In this document: positions 9,301 through 17,240 of the stretch, one piece after another
Layout: every line of letters begins with the position of its first letter
How positions within the stretch are numbered: position 1 is the stretch's first letter
NCBI GenBank assembly: GCA_016840125.1
Contig: JAEOSY010000044.1
Coordinates: forward strand, 1-39,966
Direction: 5' to 3'
DNA: 39,966 bases
Origin: Candidatus Helarchaeota archaeon
Lineage (GTDB): Archaea > Asgardarchaeota > Lokiarchaeia > Helarchaeales > HEL-GB-A
Translations under genes and position numbers: made by a program
The notes under the pieces: generated by a model
The model's database searches: none
The model's input: the letters and a program-made list of their open reading frames with translations, nothing else
What the model was told of the DNA's origin: nothing

Positions 9301-9640
9301 TAATCCCACTAATTTCCTCCAAAAAGGAAACCTGTAAAGAAATATTATCGTTGGAGATATATGACGGAACAGTATAGGTGAAAGATTGTAAATCTCCCGA
9401 AAGGTTTAATGCACCCCGACTATGGAGAAGCCATGTGATATCATACCCTTGGGCTTCAGGGGTCAATTCATCGATTATAATAAAGTAACCAGAAGTTTGA
9501 TTATCCGGTTTAATGAAGAGTATTTGGCGGTTAAATCCCCCATAAGAAGGAAACACTTGAAATGAAGTAATTAACATAAATATATTTATAATGAATAGAG
9601 TACAGACAAAAATTCCGAAGAATTTGGTTCGTTTTGACAT
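6332..9640 (-). CDS. membrane-anchored heparinase II/III-like polysaccharide lyase
   Basis: 1102-aa surface protein. Residues 8-28 are a signal or anchor helix. Residues 30-335 are beta-rich with many N-x-S/T sites. Residues 345-720 carry the alpha-toroid and start of the beta domain of heparinase II/III-like lyases: ENNHR (489-493, Asn-His pair), GGSYEGYSY (532-540, candidate catalytic Tyr) and HVHFDENSF (705-713). Six C-terminal membrane helices follow at about 795-816, 873-895, 917-942, 970-990, 1022-1044 and 1065-1096. The beta-sandwich after 713 is shorter than usual before the first helix. It probably cleaves uronate-containing glycans outside the cell. First gene of the operon with the decarboxylase- and HgdB-like genes; the functional link is unclear. 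Confidence 0.8.
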   Translation of the reverse strand: MSKRTKFFGIFVCTLFIINIFMLITSFQVFPSYGGFNRQILFIKPDNQTSGYFIIIDELTPEAQGYDITWLLHSRGALNLSGDLQSFTYTVPSYISNDNISLQVSFLEEISGITEDTGYFLPTHYSGSYPYDDLQTSYIKANYSGSETPLMATVLYPKNDSDSSQNFPNIIIETSGLRKIGTTDYLYYNEKSVEMSFSTPDINFTGQSFFLRQNFTNSSLLDYYFLQNAQMLEFENTSYLSSSTPLLNVLTTYSNDSQISGALKTQSGISTTVTLYSPFPVEMVELDGINSTFSSTSTTVSFSVTGSASFVISASNETYSSEYNPLRDPTPVRIMPPISEWDFNISLIQNLNHSYILYSQDNLPNLRTKFHDLSKDWSAWYSSTISGVDSINNATDYDAEVRYNLVYKLALKYIIDGGNSYLTRLIEFLKAMGSVTHYSQDLRRSYSVQAYALAFDMVYENLTGSDRDEIANLLYDHAAPLLEMDLYPENNHRVVDAGALGVAGLALKKKSMIDKALETILIYYYTLNPADGGSYEGYSYNAFAMDEFMNFAIGLKNLGGYNLFNDSQILATFDFMSETLGPLGMPSLYEDCTFSSRLQEVLLIAAANINDTYPEKAQNYQYIWEKRQNNSQYQVVSTSYYTYLNGGGPGFSRLMGYNVNETLEASPCQTRKEIWEDSGMAFLRSVDRPNGLFLSFSCKDYKQSHVHFDENSFELWAYGALIVHNPGYPGWGERYHDWTIGSEASNTILIENSDQLRETAGGLSQSISSPYFSMVIGEAGELYTDLGVFNNAPEMYLLLILNIYLVGLASLMFLYHSRYMKTSVSLESKTEDGESAISKVSLLKMLFIHPYQLQDHLVSEDPQNKSAKFLNRTIYLIFAGLMVIFFLILILDILSMVDYHMLYYEDTSQPLIDVLTIAKYFVLYAGPPLTFFCSYLAISVYFRLNRTQIKIALESQRIKFDTKKIDAISTVSIGWFIPILFFSFLLLYFTTSSSFKDIIHNIFVGSGSTIFIYNEISMVLREFIINLFIIIMVSIPSLLICVRLFGYGAFKKTDGSMSRTKGSLVSLISYFLLIAIFFLLVALLFFGVRYVISLVGIEGFVQ

Positions 9641-9693
9641 TTTTAATCTGATCTGCGTCCGAATTTTAAATCTAATTTCCTTTTATCAATCTT

Positions 9694-9702
9694 CTATAAA
9701 TA
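9694..9702 (-). promoter_or_regulatory. TATA box of heparinase-like operon
   Basis: On the minus strand GGTATTTATAG lies about 55 nt before the ATG at 9640, the best TATA-like element in the gap. It overlaps the space just behind the stop of the Lrp gene. Confidence 0.5.
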
Positions 9703-9747
9703 CCTTATTCCAGATTGGAATTAGGTCAAATCTACAAAGAAAGACTG

Positions 9748-10230
9748 TTATGATGAGAGTAGATTAAGGATTGGGGAATTCTTATTGTCCTTTACTATTT
9801 TTCGGACAAAATACGTTTCAGTTTCGATAATACCTTTGAGACCATGAATTTGATCAATAATAGCATCTGCTTCATCATTATCTCTAACTATAATTTCAAC
9901 TATACCAGCATATTTCCCGTAAAGTCTGCAGAGAGAGGTTACTTGAGGAATTTCAAGAATGATTTTTTCGTTTTCTTTGCGGGTTTTAGCGTTTGGGTCT
10001 TCGCGAAATAGAATATATGCATTCACACTAAAATTTTCGAATATTTGAGTATTAAAGTCGATAGTATATGATTTTATTATATTTTGTTCTGTAAGATTCT
10101 TTATTCTCTGTGAAACAGTTTGTCTTGTGGCATCTACTTTTTCAGCTATCTCTGTTAGATTCTGACTGCTGTCTGTAATTAAATTTAATAAAATTTTTTT
10201 ATCCGTTGGCTTTAAATCCTCTGCCTTCAT
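9748..10230 (-). CDS. Lrp/AsnC family transcriptional regulator
   Basis: 160-aa DNA-binding regulator. Residues about 8-60 form the winged helix-turn-helix, with NLTEIAEKVDATRQTVSQRI as the recognition region. Residues about 70-150 form the RAM/ligand-binding alpha-beta domain. Such proteins form dimers to octamers and respond to amino acids or related metabolites. It is divergent from PEP carboxykinase across a 324-bp gap containing two 22-bp tandem repeats, so autoregulation or control of pckG is plausible (inference). ATG at 10230 is used; the next in-frame codons do not offer a better site. Confidence 0.92.
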   Translation of the reverse strand: MKAEDLKPTDKKILLNLITDSSQNLTEIAEKVDATRQTVSQRIKNLTEQNIIKSYTIDFNTQIFENFSVNAYILFREDPNAKTRKENEKIILEIPQVTSLCRLYGKYAGIVEIIVRDNDEADAIIDQIHGLKGIIETETYFVRKIVKDNKNSPILNLLSS

Positions 10231-10270
10231 CTAAACCACATCTCTCCATATTGTATGATCTCTAGATAAT

Positions 10271-10314
10271 TATTTTGACACAACGTTATAAGTATTTTGA
10301 CATAGCGTTATGAG
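10271..10314. repeat. two tandem 22-bp repeats, candidate operator
   Basis: Copies at 10271-10292 and 10293-10314 (TATTTTGACACAACGTTATA, then AG, in the first) agree at 19 of 22 positions. The 22-bp period is about two helical turns, so bound dimers would lie on the same DNA face. On the minus strand the first copy contains ACTTATAACG, a possible TATA box about 55 nt before the Lrp gene. Further TATA-like elements in the rest of the gap (10341-10353, 10369-10380, 10480-10489) could serve pckG. Confidence 0.55.
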
Positions 10315-10554
10315 TGGCTTAACAGAGTGTCAATGTTTTAGTATATATATTTAACCAACTGCGAAATCTTTATAAATTAAATTCAACATCATTTCTTAAA
10401 GCTTTCCGATAAATTAACGGCAGTTTTTTGTCGAAAAATGTTAATTTCGCTCGTTGAAGTTAGTATTCTTTCAAAAGAGAAATATAAACATAGTAGAAAT
10501 GAAAAAACGTGCCGAAAATTTTCCATTAAAGTGATTTAAAGGATTGTCAGAGAA

Positions 10555-12450
10555 ATGAGCTTAGATGAATTGAATAATAAAGTTCAAGGTAATTCTATGG
10601 ACGTTATAGATGAAAAGGATCTCCAAAAAATTAAAGATTTGAGCAATGAGCATATAATGAACCTCTTGAATGAATATATTGAATTATTACAACCAAGTAA
10701 AGTCTATGTTATCACAGATGAAGAAGAGGACATTCAATTTGTTAGACAGCATGCTATTGACATTGGAGAAGAAGCAAAATTGAAGATGGAAGGGCATACC
10801 ATTCACTATGACAGTTATTATGATCAAGCTCGAGATAAGGGAAATACACGAGTTCTTGTAACGCCCGAAATGAAGATGAGTAATAAGATAAACCAAATAG
10901 ATCGAGAAGAAGGATTGAAGGAAATCTTTGGTATAATGGATGGCATCATGAAAGGAAAGGAAATGATAGTAAGGTTTTTTGTATTGGGACCATTAAATTC
11001 CGAGTTTTCTATCTGTGCCTTGCAATTTACAGATTCTTGGTATGTAGCCCATTCAGAGGATCTCCTCTATCGAAATGGGTATGAGGAATTCAAGAAGCTG
11101 AATGGTTCGAAGGATTTCTTTTTCTTCGTTCATTCAGCGGGTAAGTTGGATGGCAATGTTACTCATAAAGATGCAATTGCTAAAAGGCGAATCTATATCG
11201 ATTTAAAGGAGAACCGAGTTCTTACAATGAATAATCAATATGCAGGCAACAGCTTGGGTTTAAAAAAATTAGCCCTTCGATTAGCAATTTTCAAATCTAA
11301 TAATGAGGATTGGTTAGCAGAACATTATTTTATCATGGGAATTCATCCGCAAGGCAAGAATAGGGTAACGTATTGTGTAGGAGCGTATCCTAGTGGTTGT
11401 GGTAAGACATCTACTGCCATGATACCCGGTCAAACGATTGTGGGGGATGATATTGCATATCTCAGGATAATAGATGGAGAACCCCGCGCCGTTAATATTG
11501 AATCGGGTGTGTTTGGGATCATAAGAGATGTCAATCCTGTTGATGATCCCATTATTTACGAAGCGCTTGTGAGCCCAAGAGAACTGATCTTCTCTAATGT
11601 GCTAGTAAACAATGACGTTCCATATTGGTTAGAGATGGGAAAGGAACTACCTGAATCTGGAACCAATCACTCAGGTCCAAAGTGGAAATTGGGGGATAAA
11701 GATGCAGATGGGAAAGATATTAACTATTGTCATGGAAATGCACGATTTACTTTCAGGATTTCAGAACTCCCTAACGCAGATCCGAACTTACATAACCCAG
11801 GGGGTGTGAAAGTCGAGGGAATTTTTTATGGGGGGCGCGATTCTGATACCAATGTACCCGTTTATGAGAGTTTATCGTGGGAGCATGGTGTGTATGTAGG
11901 TGCCACCATCGAAAGTGAAACAACTTTTGCGACGATAGGACAGGAAGGTGTTAGGAAGTTAAGTCCTATGGCAAATATGGATTTTTTAGTAGTACCCTTG
12001 GGGAAATATCTCGAGAATCACAAAAAATTTGGGAATAGTGTGAAGAATACTCCAAAAGTATATGCAACAAATTATTTCCTAAAGGTAGATGGTAAGTTTA
12101 CAAATGAGAAGGTAGATAAAAAAGTATGGTTACTTTGGGCGGAAGGACGAATGCATGATGAATTTGAGGCAATTCAAACCCCCTTCGGATATATCCCGAA
12201 GTATGAAGATTTGAAACAATTATTCAAAGAAACTTTTGATAGAGATTATTCTGAAGCAGATTATGTGAAACAATTTACTATTCGACTTGGAAAATTGTTG
12301 GAAAAGCTAGATCGGATGGAAGACGAATTCAAAGTAGAACCGAACATCCCTCAATTCTTCGGGGATATCTTACATAAACAGCGCAAAGAATTACAGGCAA
12401 TGAAGAAAAAATATGGAACCGACATGCTCTCTCCACTTGATCTACATTAA
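10555..12450 (+). CDS. pckG: phosphoenolpyruvate carboxykinase (GTP type)
   Basis: Cytoplasmic gluconeogenic/anaplerotic enzyme interconverting oxaloacetate + GTP and PEP + CO2 + GDP. 631 aa fits the GTP-dependent family. The P-loop GAYPSGCGKTS (276-286, with the hallmark active-site Cys282), the metal motif VGDDIAYL (296-303), HGNARF (393-398) and the C-terminal YGGRDSDTNVPVYESLSWEH block are present. ATG at 10555 has AAAGGA about 12 nt upstream, so the ribosome site is loose. Met15 is an alternative start. The gene has a long upstream region shared with a divergent Lrp regulator and ends in a 10-T terminator, so it is monocistronic. It fits an autotrophic or gluconeogenic route from acetyl-CoA. 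Confidence 0.96.
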   Translation: MSLDELNNKVQGNSMDVIDEKDLQKIKDLSNEHIMNLLNEYIELLQPSKVYVITDEEEDIQFVRQHAIDIGEEAKLKMEGHTIHYDSYYDQARDKGNTRVLVTPEMKMSNKINQIDREEGLKEIFGIMDGIMKGKEMIVRFFVLGPLNSEFSICALQFTDSWYVAHSEDLLYRNGYEEFKKLNGSKDFFFFVHSAGKLDGNVTHKDAIAKRRIYIDLKENRVLTMNNQYAGNSLGLKKLALRLAIFKSNNEDWLAEHYFIMGIHPQGKNRVTYCVGAYPSGCGKTSTAMIPGQTIVGDDIAYLRIIDGEPRAVNIESGVFGIIRDVNPVDDPIIYEALVSPRELIFSNVLVNNDVPYWLEMGKELPESGTNHSGPKWKLGDKDADGKDINYCHGNARFTFRISELPNADPNLHNPGGVKVEGIFYGGRDSDTNVPVYESLSWEHGVYVGATIESETTFATIGQEGVRKLSPMANMDFLVVPLGKYLENHKKFGNSVKNTPKVYATNYFLKVDGKFTNEKVDKKVWLLWAEGRMHDEFEAIQTPFGYIPKYEDLKQLFKETFDRDYSEADYVKQFTIRLGKLLEKLDRMEDEFKVEPNIPQFFGDILHKQRKELQAMKKKYGTDMLSPLDLH

Positions 12451-12474
12451 TCCCTAATTGAATTATATTCTCAA

Positions 12475-12484
12475 TTTTTTTTTT
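12475..12484 (+). terminator. oligo-T terminator after pckG
   Basis: Ten consecutive T residues starting 25 nt after the stop codon, a typical archaeal termination signal. Confidence 0.5.
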
Positions 12485-12560
12485 AATAATTTCCACTAAT
12501 TTTATTAAAGAAGTAAAGGAGATGTTATGTAGATTTAGCGAACTATATTTTGGAGGTTGA

Positions 12561-13256
12561 TTGTGTAAGATGAAAATATCTGATTTGAAATTTGAAAAGG
12601 AAATCAATCTATCGCCATCAGATGCATTTATCATCGTAGACATCCAAAACGACTTTCTTCCAGGGGGAAGCCTTGCTGTGAAGGGAGGAGACGAAATTAT
12701 TGTAGGTGTGAACGCAGTTTCTGAGGTATTTGATAGGGATCGATATAAAATTATTTTGACTCAAGATTGGCATCCCGCAAACCATAAATCTTTTGCAAGC
12801 ACCCATCCTGGAAAGGATCCATTTGATGAATTTTCAACAGAGGGGATCGGTCCAGTCTTGTGGCCAGATCACTGTGTTCAAGGAACAAAAGGGGCTGATT
12901 TCTCACCGCTCTTAAATACAGTTGCCCCCGATTTAATCGTGCGTAAGGGGCTAAATCCCGAAATAGATAGTTATTCGACCTTTATCGAAAATGATAAGAA
13001 ATCCGAAACAGGTCTCGCAGGGTTTTTAAAGTCAGTGGGCGTATCCCGCATCTTTTTATGCGGTCTTGCGCTTGATTACTGCGTTTTCGCGTCCGCGATG
13101 GATGGGAAAAACATGGGTTTTGAAGTCTATGTAATTATCGATTTGACCCGGGGGATTGATGACCCTGAGGATAATATTTCCAATTCACTTGAAACAATGA
13201 CTAAAAAGGGAATTAAGTTTATTGAATCAAAGGCTTTAATTGGGCGAATTTCCTGA
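12561..13256 (+). CDS. pncA: nicotinamidase (isochorismatase-family)
   Basis: Hydrolyses nicotinamide to nicotinate and ammonia in NAD salvage. The catalytic triad is visible: Asp27 (VDIQNDF), Lys129 (VRKG) and Cys174 (ALDYCVF). DWHPANH at 69-75 supplies metal ligands Asp69 and His71. WPDHCVQGT (101-109) is the usual following block. At 231 aa it is slightly longer than bacterial PncA. GGAGG lies at 12552-12556. TTG at 12561 is 4 nt from it, and ATG at 12570 is 13 nt from it, so the start remains open between the two. It stands alone and converges on the response regulator. Confidence 0.92.
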   Translation: MCKMKISDLKFEKEINLSPSDAFIIVDIQNDFLPGGSLAVKGGDEIIVGVNAVSEVFDRDRYKIILTQDWHPANHKSFASTHPGKDPFDEFSTEGIGPVLWPDHCVQGTKGADFSPLLNTVAPDLIVRKGLNPEIDSYSTFIENDKKSETGLAGFLKSVGVSRIFLCGLALDYCVFASAMDGKNMGFEVYVIIDLTRGIDDPEDNISNSLETMTKKGIKFIESKALIGRIS

Positions 13257-13271
13257 AAAGGTAAAGAATTT

Positions 13272-14141
13272 CTAAAGAATACCCTCTATTTCTTTCCAAG
13301 ACTGTTCAAGATCAAAATCTTCCTGTTTTAAATAGGCTTCAGAAATTGATTTAAGTTGTTCTCGTATTCTCAGGGAAGCTAAATAATGGATTTTTTTAGC
13401 TAAAACGACAAGCATGATAACATGCGAACCAGATCGCGAGGTTCTATCCTCAACCGCATTGAAAAATAAATAGGCATCTTTTTTAATTTGTTTTACATGA
13501 AGAAGTGTTCCCTCTGGTGATAAGAAGAAATCGGTCCCATATATTGCAGATGAGATATTGAATAATTGTTGTCCTATTTGATCAAGATTGATGAGACTTT
13601 CTTCCATTGGGGGATAATTGTGGGTTAGATGAGGACCTAACTTATCATCCCATTCGACGAGTAAGAGGAAATGCCCTTGTTTTTCGCCGGATTTCATTGT
13701 TTGGAATTCATTTTCTAAGAGGGGAAATAGTTTTTCCTCATATAGTTCCTTAAAACTCAAAATTTTCTTGTTACGCTTGATTTTTCCTTTGATTATTGCT
13801 AAAAGGTCTTCTTCATCATAGGGCTTCGTGACATAATCATCCACACCTAATTTTTTACCAAAGCGCACATCTTCAGGAGATGTTTTTGCACTCATGAATA
13901 CAAATGGAATCATAGCCCAGTCGGGATTTTCGGTTACCTTCTGATAAAATGTATAACCATCCATATTAGGCATCATAATATCGCTAATGATGATATCTGG
14001 AATGGAATCAAACCTTTGAAGTGTATCAAGTGCCTTTAAACCATCCTCTGCGGTAATTACTTCATATCCATTCATCTCTAGAAATAATTTGGTATTGTAT
14101 AGGATTGCTTCATTATCCTCTACTAACAATATTTTTGCCAT
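13272..14141 (-). CDS. response regulator, receiver plus possible longin-like output domain
   Basis: 289 aa. The receiver domain (1-120) has acidic residues Glu8-Asp9, phospho-acceptor Asp54 (ISDIMMP), Ser84 (MSAKT) and Lys106 (TKP). No DNA-binding domain follows. Residues about 150-289 form an unusual output module that opens with LLLVEWDDKLGPHL (159-172), a pattern reminiscent of longin/roadblock-type domains (for example the WD..LGP start seen in NPRL2 or C9orf72). That assignment is inference. ATG follows the kinase stop by 4 nt. Its ribosome site GGAGGT is formed by the last codons of the kinase gene (CGG AGG TAA), so the two are tightly coupled. It probably signals by protein contact rather than by direct transcription control. 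Confidence 0.88.
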   Translation of the reverse strand: MAKILLVEDNEAILYNTKLFLEMNGYEVITAEDGLKALDTLQRFDSIPDIIISDIMMPNMDGYTFYQKVTENPDWAMIPFVFMSAKTSPEDVRFGKKLGVDDYVTKPYDEEDLLAIIKGKIKRNKKILSFKELYEEKLFPLLENEFQTMKSGEKQGHFLLLVEWDDKLGPHLTHNYPPMEESLINLDQIGQQLFNISSAIYGTDFFLSPEGTLLHVKQIKKDAYLFFNAVEDRTSRSGSHVIMLVVLAKKIHYLASLRIREQLKSISEAYLKQEDFDLEQSWKEIEGIL

Positions 14142-14145
14142 GGTT

Positions 14146-16164
14146 TTACCTCCGATTATTATTTAATGGTAGAAAGACAAAGAATGTAGTACCTTCATCC
14201 TGCTTACTTTTAAAATTTAATTCTCCGCTATGGCGTTCAATTAAAGCTTTTGCAATACTCAATCCCAAGCCAGTCCCCCCAATATTATCCACATTTGACC
14301 CGCGGTGAAATCGATCAAATAGTTTAGGTAAATCTTTTTTTGGAATCCCAATCCCGGTATCAATAACTTTAACCAATACTCCAGGAAGGTTTTTCGGATT
14401 ATTGGGGCCCTTATAACCATTAATGACTTGAATCTCGATTTCTGAACCTTTGGGAGTATATTTTATCGCATTATCAATTAGTATACGGAAAATCTGACTG
14501 ATTCGTTTGAGATCTCCCTGCAATCTTATACCTTTCGCCACATCATATTTAAGGTGTAATTCTTTTTCCGTGATACGGACAGAAACTTGCTGGATAATTT
14601 CGCCAAGAATCTCATCGATGTTACAATCGCTGTATTCTAATTGTAACTTCGTAGCATCTATGCGGGATGTGATTAATAGATCTTCAATCATATCTGATAA
14701 AACCTCACCACTTTTCCTCATCATGTCTAATATAGTAGCTCTTTGTTCATCACTCAAATTTTCACGATATTTAAATAAGTTGTTTAAACTTAGATTAATT
14801 GCAGTAATGGGAGTACGAAGTTCGTGTGAGACTGTGGATATAAACTGTTTTCTCATGTTTTCGAGATCTATGAACGGGGTTACATCATTTATAACAAATA
14901 GAAAGCCGTGCCCGCCAGAAATGCCTTTTAACGAAAGCACGGTGGAGAATAAGTCAATGTGGATTGAACTTTCTAAAGAGATTGTTTGTTTTTTTATTTC
15001 AGATTTCTCCAATAACGAATCCTTTTTGAATGTTTCAATTTCATTCTTAATCGGGTTTGTGAGTAGATTATCGGGTAGATTAAAAATATTTTCAGACGGT
15101 TTAATTTCAGAATCATACGTGAAGTAATACATGTTCTTAAAATTTTGATTTATAATTGAAATTTCACCAGTATCATGTAGAAAAAGTACTCCATTTGGAA
15201 TGGTCTCAATTAAAATTTGGTTTAATAATTCCAACTCCTTATTATTTTCACGTAATTCCAGCGTCTTTTCATCAACTTTTCGTTTTAAGTAAACACTCAT
15301 AAAAAGAAAAATCAGGACAACCATTACGATGCTAATAATGAGGAATATGATCCAATCAGGAATTTTTTCAATGATCGCTTGTTGGAGAAAATATTGCTCA
15401 ATTGATTGATAGTATATTGAATCTGGATCGTTCTGCAGGATCTCAACGTGATAATCGATCCTTTCGATTAATTGATCGTTTAGAGTCCCATTTTGCGGGA
15501 ATGCGAACTTAAGATCTACTGGATTGAAGATGAGAGACGTTGGCATTACGTCATAATCATCTTTATTTAAAAGACCGAACAATCTGTTAACAGCACCTAC
15601 ATCCGCTGTGTGGTTGTCCAAATGTTCAAAGACGTCATAATAATTATCACCTACAACAAAGGAACAATTAATTCCAAATAGTTGCGTGAGATTTTTAATT
15701 CCAAATTCCCCGGTGTAATGTATACTGTTATTCATCACCGCAATAGTTTTATTTTCAAGGTCACTAAAACTCAGAATCGCTCCAACTTCATGACTATAAA
15801 GAATACCCCAATTGGAGAAGATCGAAATATTGTTAAAATCATAAAGGAGTGCACGTTCGGGTGTATAGGCGACATCCACCATAAAGTCAATTTCTTCATT
15901 TTCTAACCGCGTGAGGCACTCACTCCAAGTACCTTCAACCCACTCAATAGTCCAGCCCTCCTGATCTGCGATGTAATTCACAATATCCGGCCAAAATCCA
16001 ACCCAATTGCCATTATCATCCGTGAAGATCTTCGGATTATTTTCATACGCACCGACTCGGATCGTTAGAGGAGCACTTTCAACTGTATTAAAGAATAAAT
16101 TAAATGAACTGAAAATACTGATAAGAATAATAATAGAGAGAAAAACAGTTTCTTTCTTCTTCAT
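14146..16164 (-). CDS. sensor histidine kinase with extracytoplasmic solute-binding domain
   Basis: 672 aa. An N-terminal signal/anchor (about 6-28) is followed by a periplasmic-binding-protein family 3-like sensor (32-262; VGFWPDIVNYIA and DFMVDVAYTPERA are typical), one membrane helix (270-292), a short coiled coil, a PAS-like domain (about 312-430), the phospho-acceptor H-box SHELRTP with His447, the N-box with Asn565, and G boxes DTGIGIP (602-608) and GGTGLGLS (629-636). It should sense a small polar ligand such as an amino acid outside the cell and phosphorylate the adjacent regulator. AAAGGATGG precedes the ATG. The architecture is bacterial in style, so ancient transfer is likely (inference). 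Confidence 0.95.
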   Translation of the reverse strand: MKKKETVFLSIIILISIFSSFNLFFNTVESAPLTIRVGAYENNPKIFTDDNGNWVGFWPDIVNYIADQEGWTIEWVEGTWSECLTRLENEEIDFMVDVAYTPERALLYDFNNISIFSNWGILYSHEVGAILSFSDLENKTIAVMNNSIHYTGEFGIKNLTQLFGINCSFVVGDNYYDVFEHLDNHTADVGAVNRLFGLLNKDDYDVMPTSLIFNPVDLKFAFPQNGTLNDQLIERIDYHVEILQNDPDSIYYQSIEQYFLQQAIIEKIPDWIIFLIISIVMVVLIFLFMSVYLKRKVDEKTLELRENNKELELLNQILIETIPNGVLFLHDTGEISIINQNFKNMYYFTYDSEIKPSENIFNLPDNLLTNPIKNEIETFKKDSLLEKSEIKKQTISLESSIHIDLFSTVLSLKGISGGHGFLFVINDVTPFIDLENMRKQFISTVSHELRTPITAINLSLNNLFKYRENLSDEQRATILDMMRKSGEVLSDMIEDLLITSRIDATKLQLEYSDCNIDEILGEIIQQVSVRITEKELHLKYDVAKGIRLQGDLKRISQIFRILIDNAIKYTPKGSEIEIQVINGYKGPNNPKNLPGVLVKVIDTGIGIPKKDLPKLFDRFHRGSNVDNIGGTGLGLSIAKALIERHSGELNFKSKQDEGTTFFVFLPLNNNRR

Positions 16165-16308
16165 AAGAACCCATCCTTTAAGTGATTACGAGATAATAAT
16201 TGTGTAATGTAAGATAAAATCGAACCTATCTTCAAATAACTGTATTTATGATTATTAATTAAGTATTTGATATTAGTTGTGATACATTTATTGGTCGAAA
16301 TTAAAATT

Positions 16309-16965
16309 CTAGCGGATTAAAAACTTGAATTCAGGAGGGACAAAGGCAACAAAAGCCTTGATCTTTTTTTTCAAAGGGGGATCTGCTCGTTTGAATAAAT
16401 CCTTCCATATAAAAACGTCCCAGTCTAGAGAAGTTTCAATCCCATACCAATAGAAGATAAGACCCTTCCCTAATTCCCGATAACGTTTAAATTGCGCGCG
16501 ATTCCGCTTAACTTCAAAGGAGTCAGCATAGCTCGCCTTCGACTCAATCCAGTCGAGTTCCTTGAGTTTGCCTTTGATATCAACTTGGATGGGCGTTTTA
16601 AAATGTAAATCGGGTCCTCCTTGCCCCAAATCCCTCGTATATTCAACAGAATATCGGGAATCAACCCAATCTGCAATTAGATCTTCTCCCAAGCGCCCTC
16701 GTTTTTTGGAGTACTGGATCCCTTTCGGGGAAAAAACAGGATCATTCTGTAATGCCTTATCGAGAGATTCCTTCAAATATTCAGGAGGGGGGAGAGTTCC
16801 ATCGACAGTTTCTTTTACCTCGCGTTTATTAAGTCCCTCGAGTTTGAGTAAATGGCGAATAACCATCACCGGAGAAATATCAATACTTTTTGCGGCTTCT
16901 AGAACGCCATTAAATTTTGCCAAATCTTTTACCGTCATCTGTGTGAGCTTTTTGTAATTAAACAT
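16309..16965 (-). CDS. CDIN1 (C15orf41)-like PD-(D/E)XK nuclease, TPD family
   Basis: About 218 aa from ATG 16965; an in-frame GTG at 17028 would add 21 residues but has no ribosome site. The N-terminal 80 residues are helical with a helix-turn-helix look (AAKSIDISPVMVIRHLLKLE). The C-terminal part is a PD-(D/E)XK nuclease core: Glu94 in RLGEDL, GGPDL (116-120) and WIESKAS (139-145, the ExK). It ends in QFKRYRELGKGLIFYWYG (158-175). Human CDIN1 as I recall it has the same layout: TPDF, then HWIESKASFGDE, then a Q-F-Y-G-G pattern ending IYWYGF. This is thus a confident archaeal homologue of the Codanin-1-interacting nuclease. Its DNA or RNA substrate is unknown. Monocistronic. Confidence 0.85.
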   Translation of the reverse strand: MFNYKKLTQMTVKDLAKFNGVLEAAKSIDISPVMVIRHLLKLEGLNKREVKETVDGTLPPPEYLKESLDKALQNDPVFSPKGIQYSKKRGRLGEDLIADWVDSRYSVEYTRDLGQGGPDLHFKTPIQVDIKGKLKELDWIESKASYADSFEVKRNRAQFKRYRELGKGLIFYWYGIETSLDWDVFIWKDLFKRADPPLKKKIKAFVAFVPPEFKFLIR

Positions 16966-17240
16966 CGTTTTTCTTGAAAGAGTCTGGCAATAACGAACGA
17001 AGTGAACTCCAGGTAACAAAAATTTCACTCAAAACAATTCATTAAAAATCTTAGTTAAAACAAAATACGCGTCCATTTTAAACTATTGGAAGTTTTTGTA
17101 ATACTTTGTTTAGAGGAAGGGGGCGTGAGAATATGCCGACAAATTTTTACTTATCATATGGGGGGTTCAATCTTTTAATAGAATGAATTGGCGAATCTTT
17201 TTAGAAAGGTTGATTTAAATGAAATAGGAAAGGAACAAAG

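Noticed and set aside
14507..15127. Long open frame (206 codons) antisense to the histidine kinase
   Set aside because: A shadow of the kinase coding sequence on the other strand; composition is cysteine- and serine-rich with no recognisable domain.
16562..16957. Open frame antisense to the CDIN1-like gene
   Set aside because: The opposite strand has a clear conserved nuclease; this frame has no ribosome site or family match.
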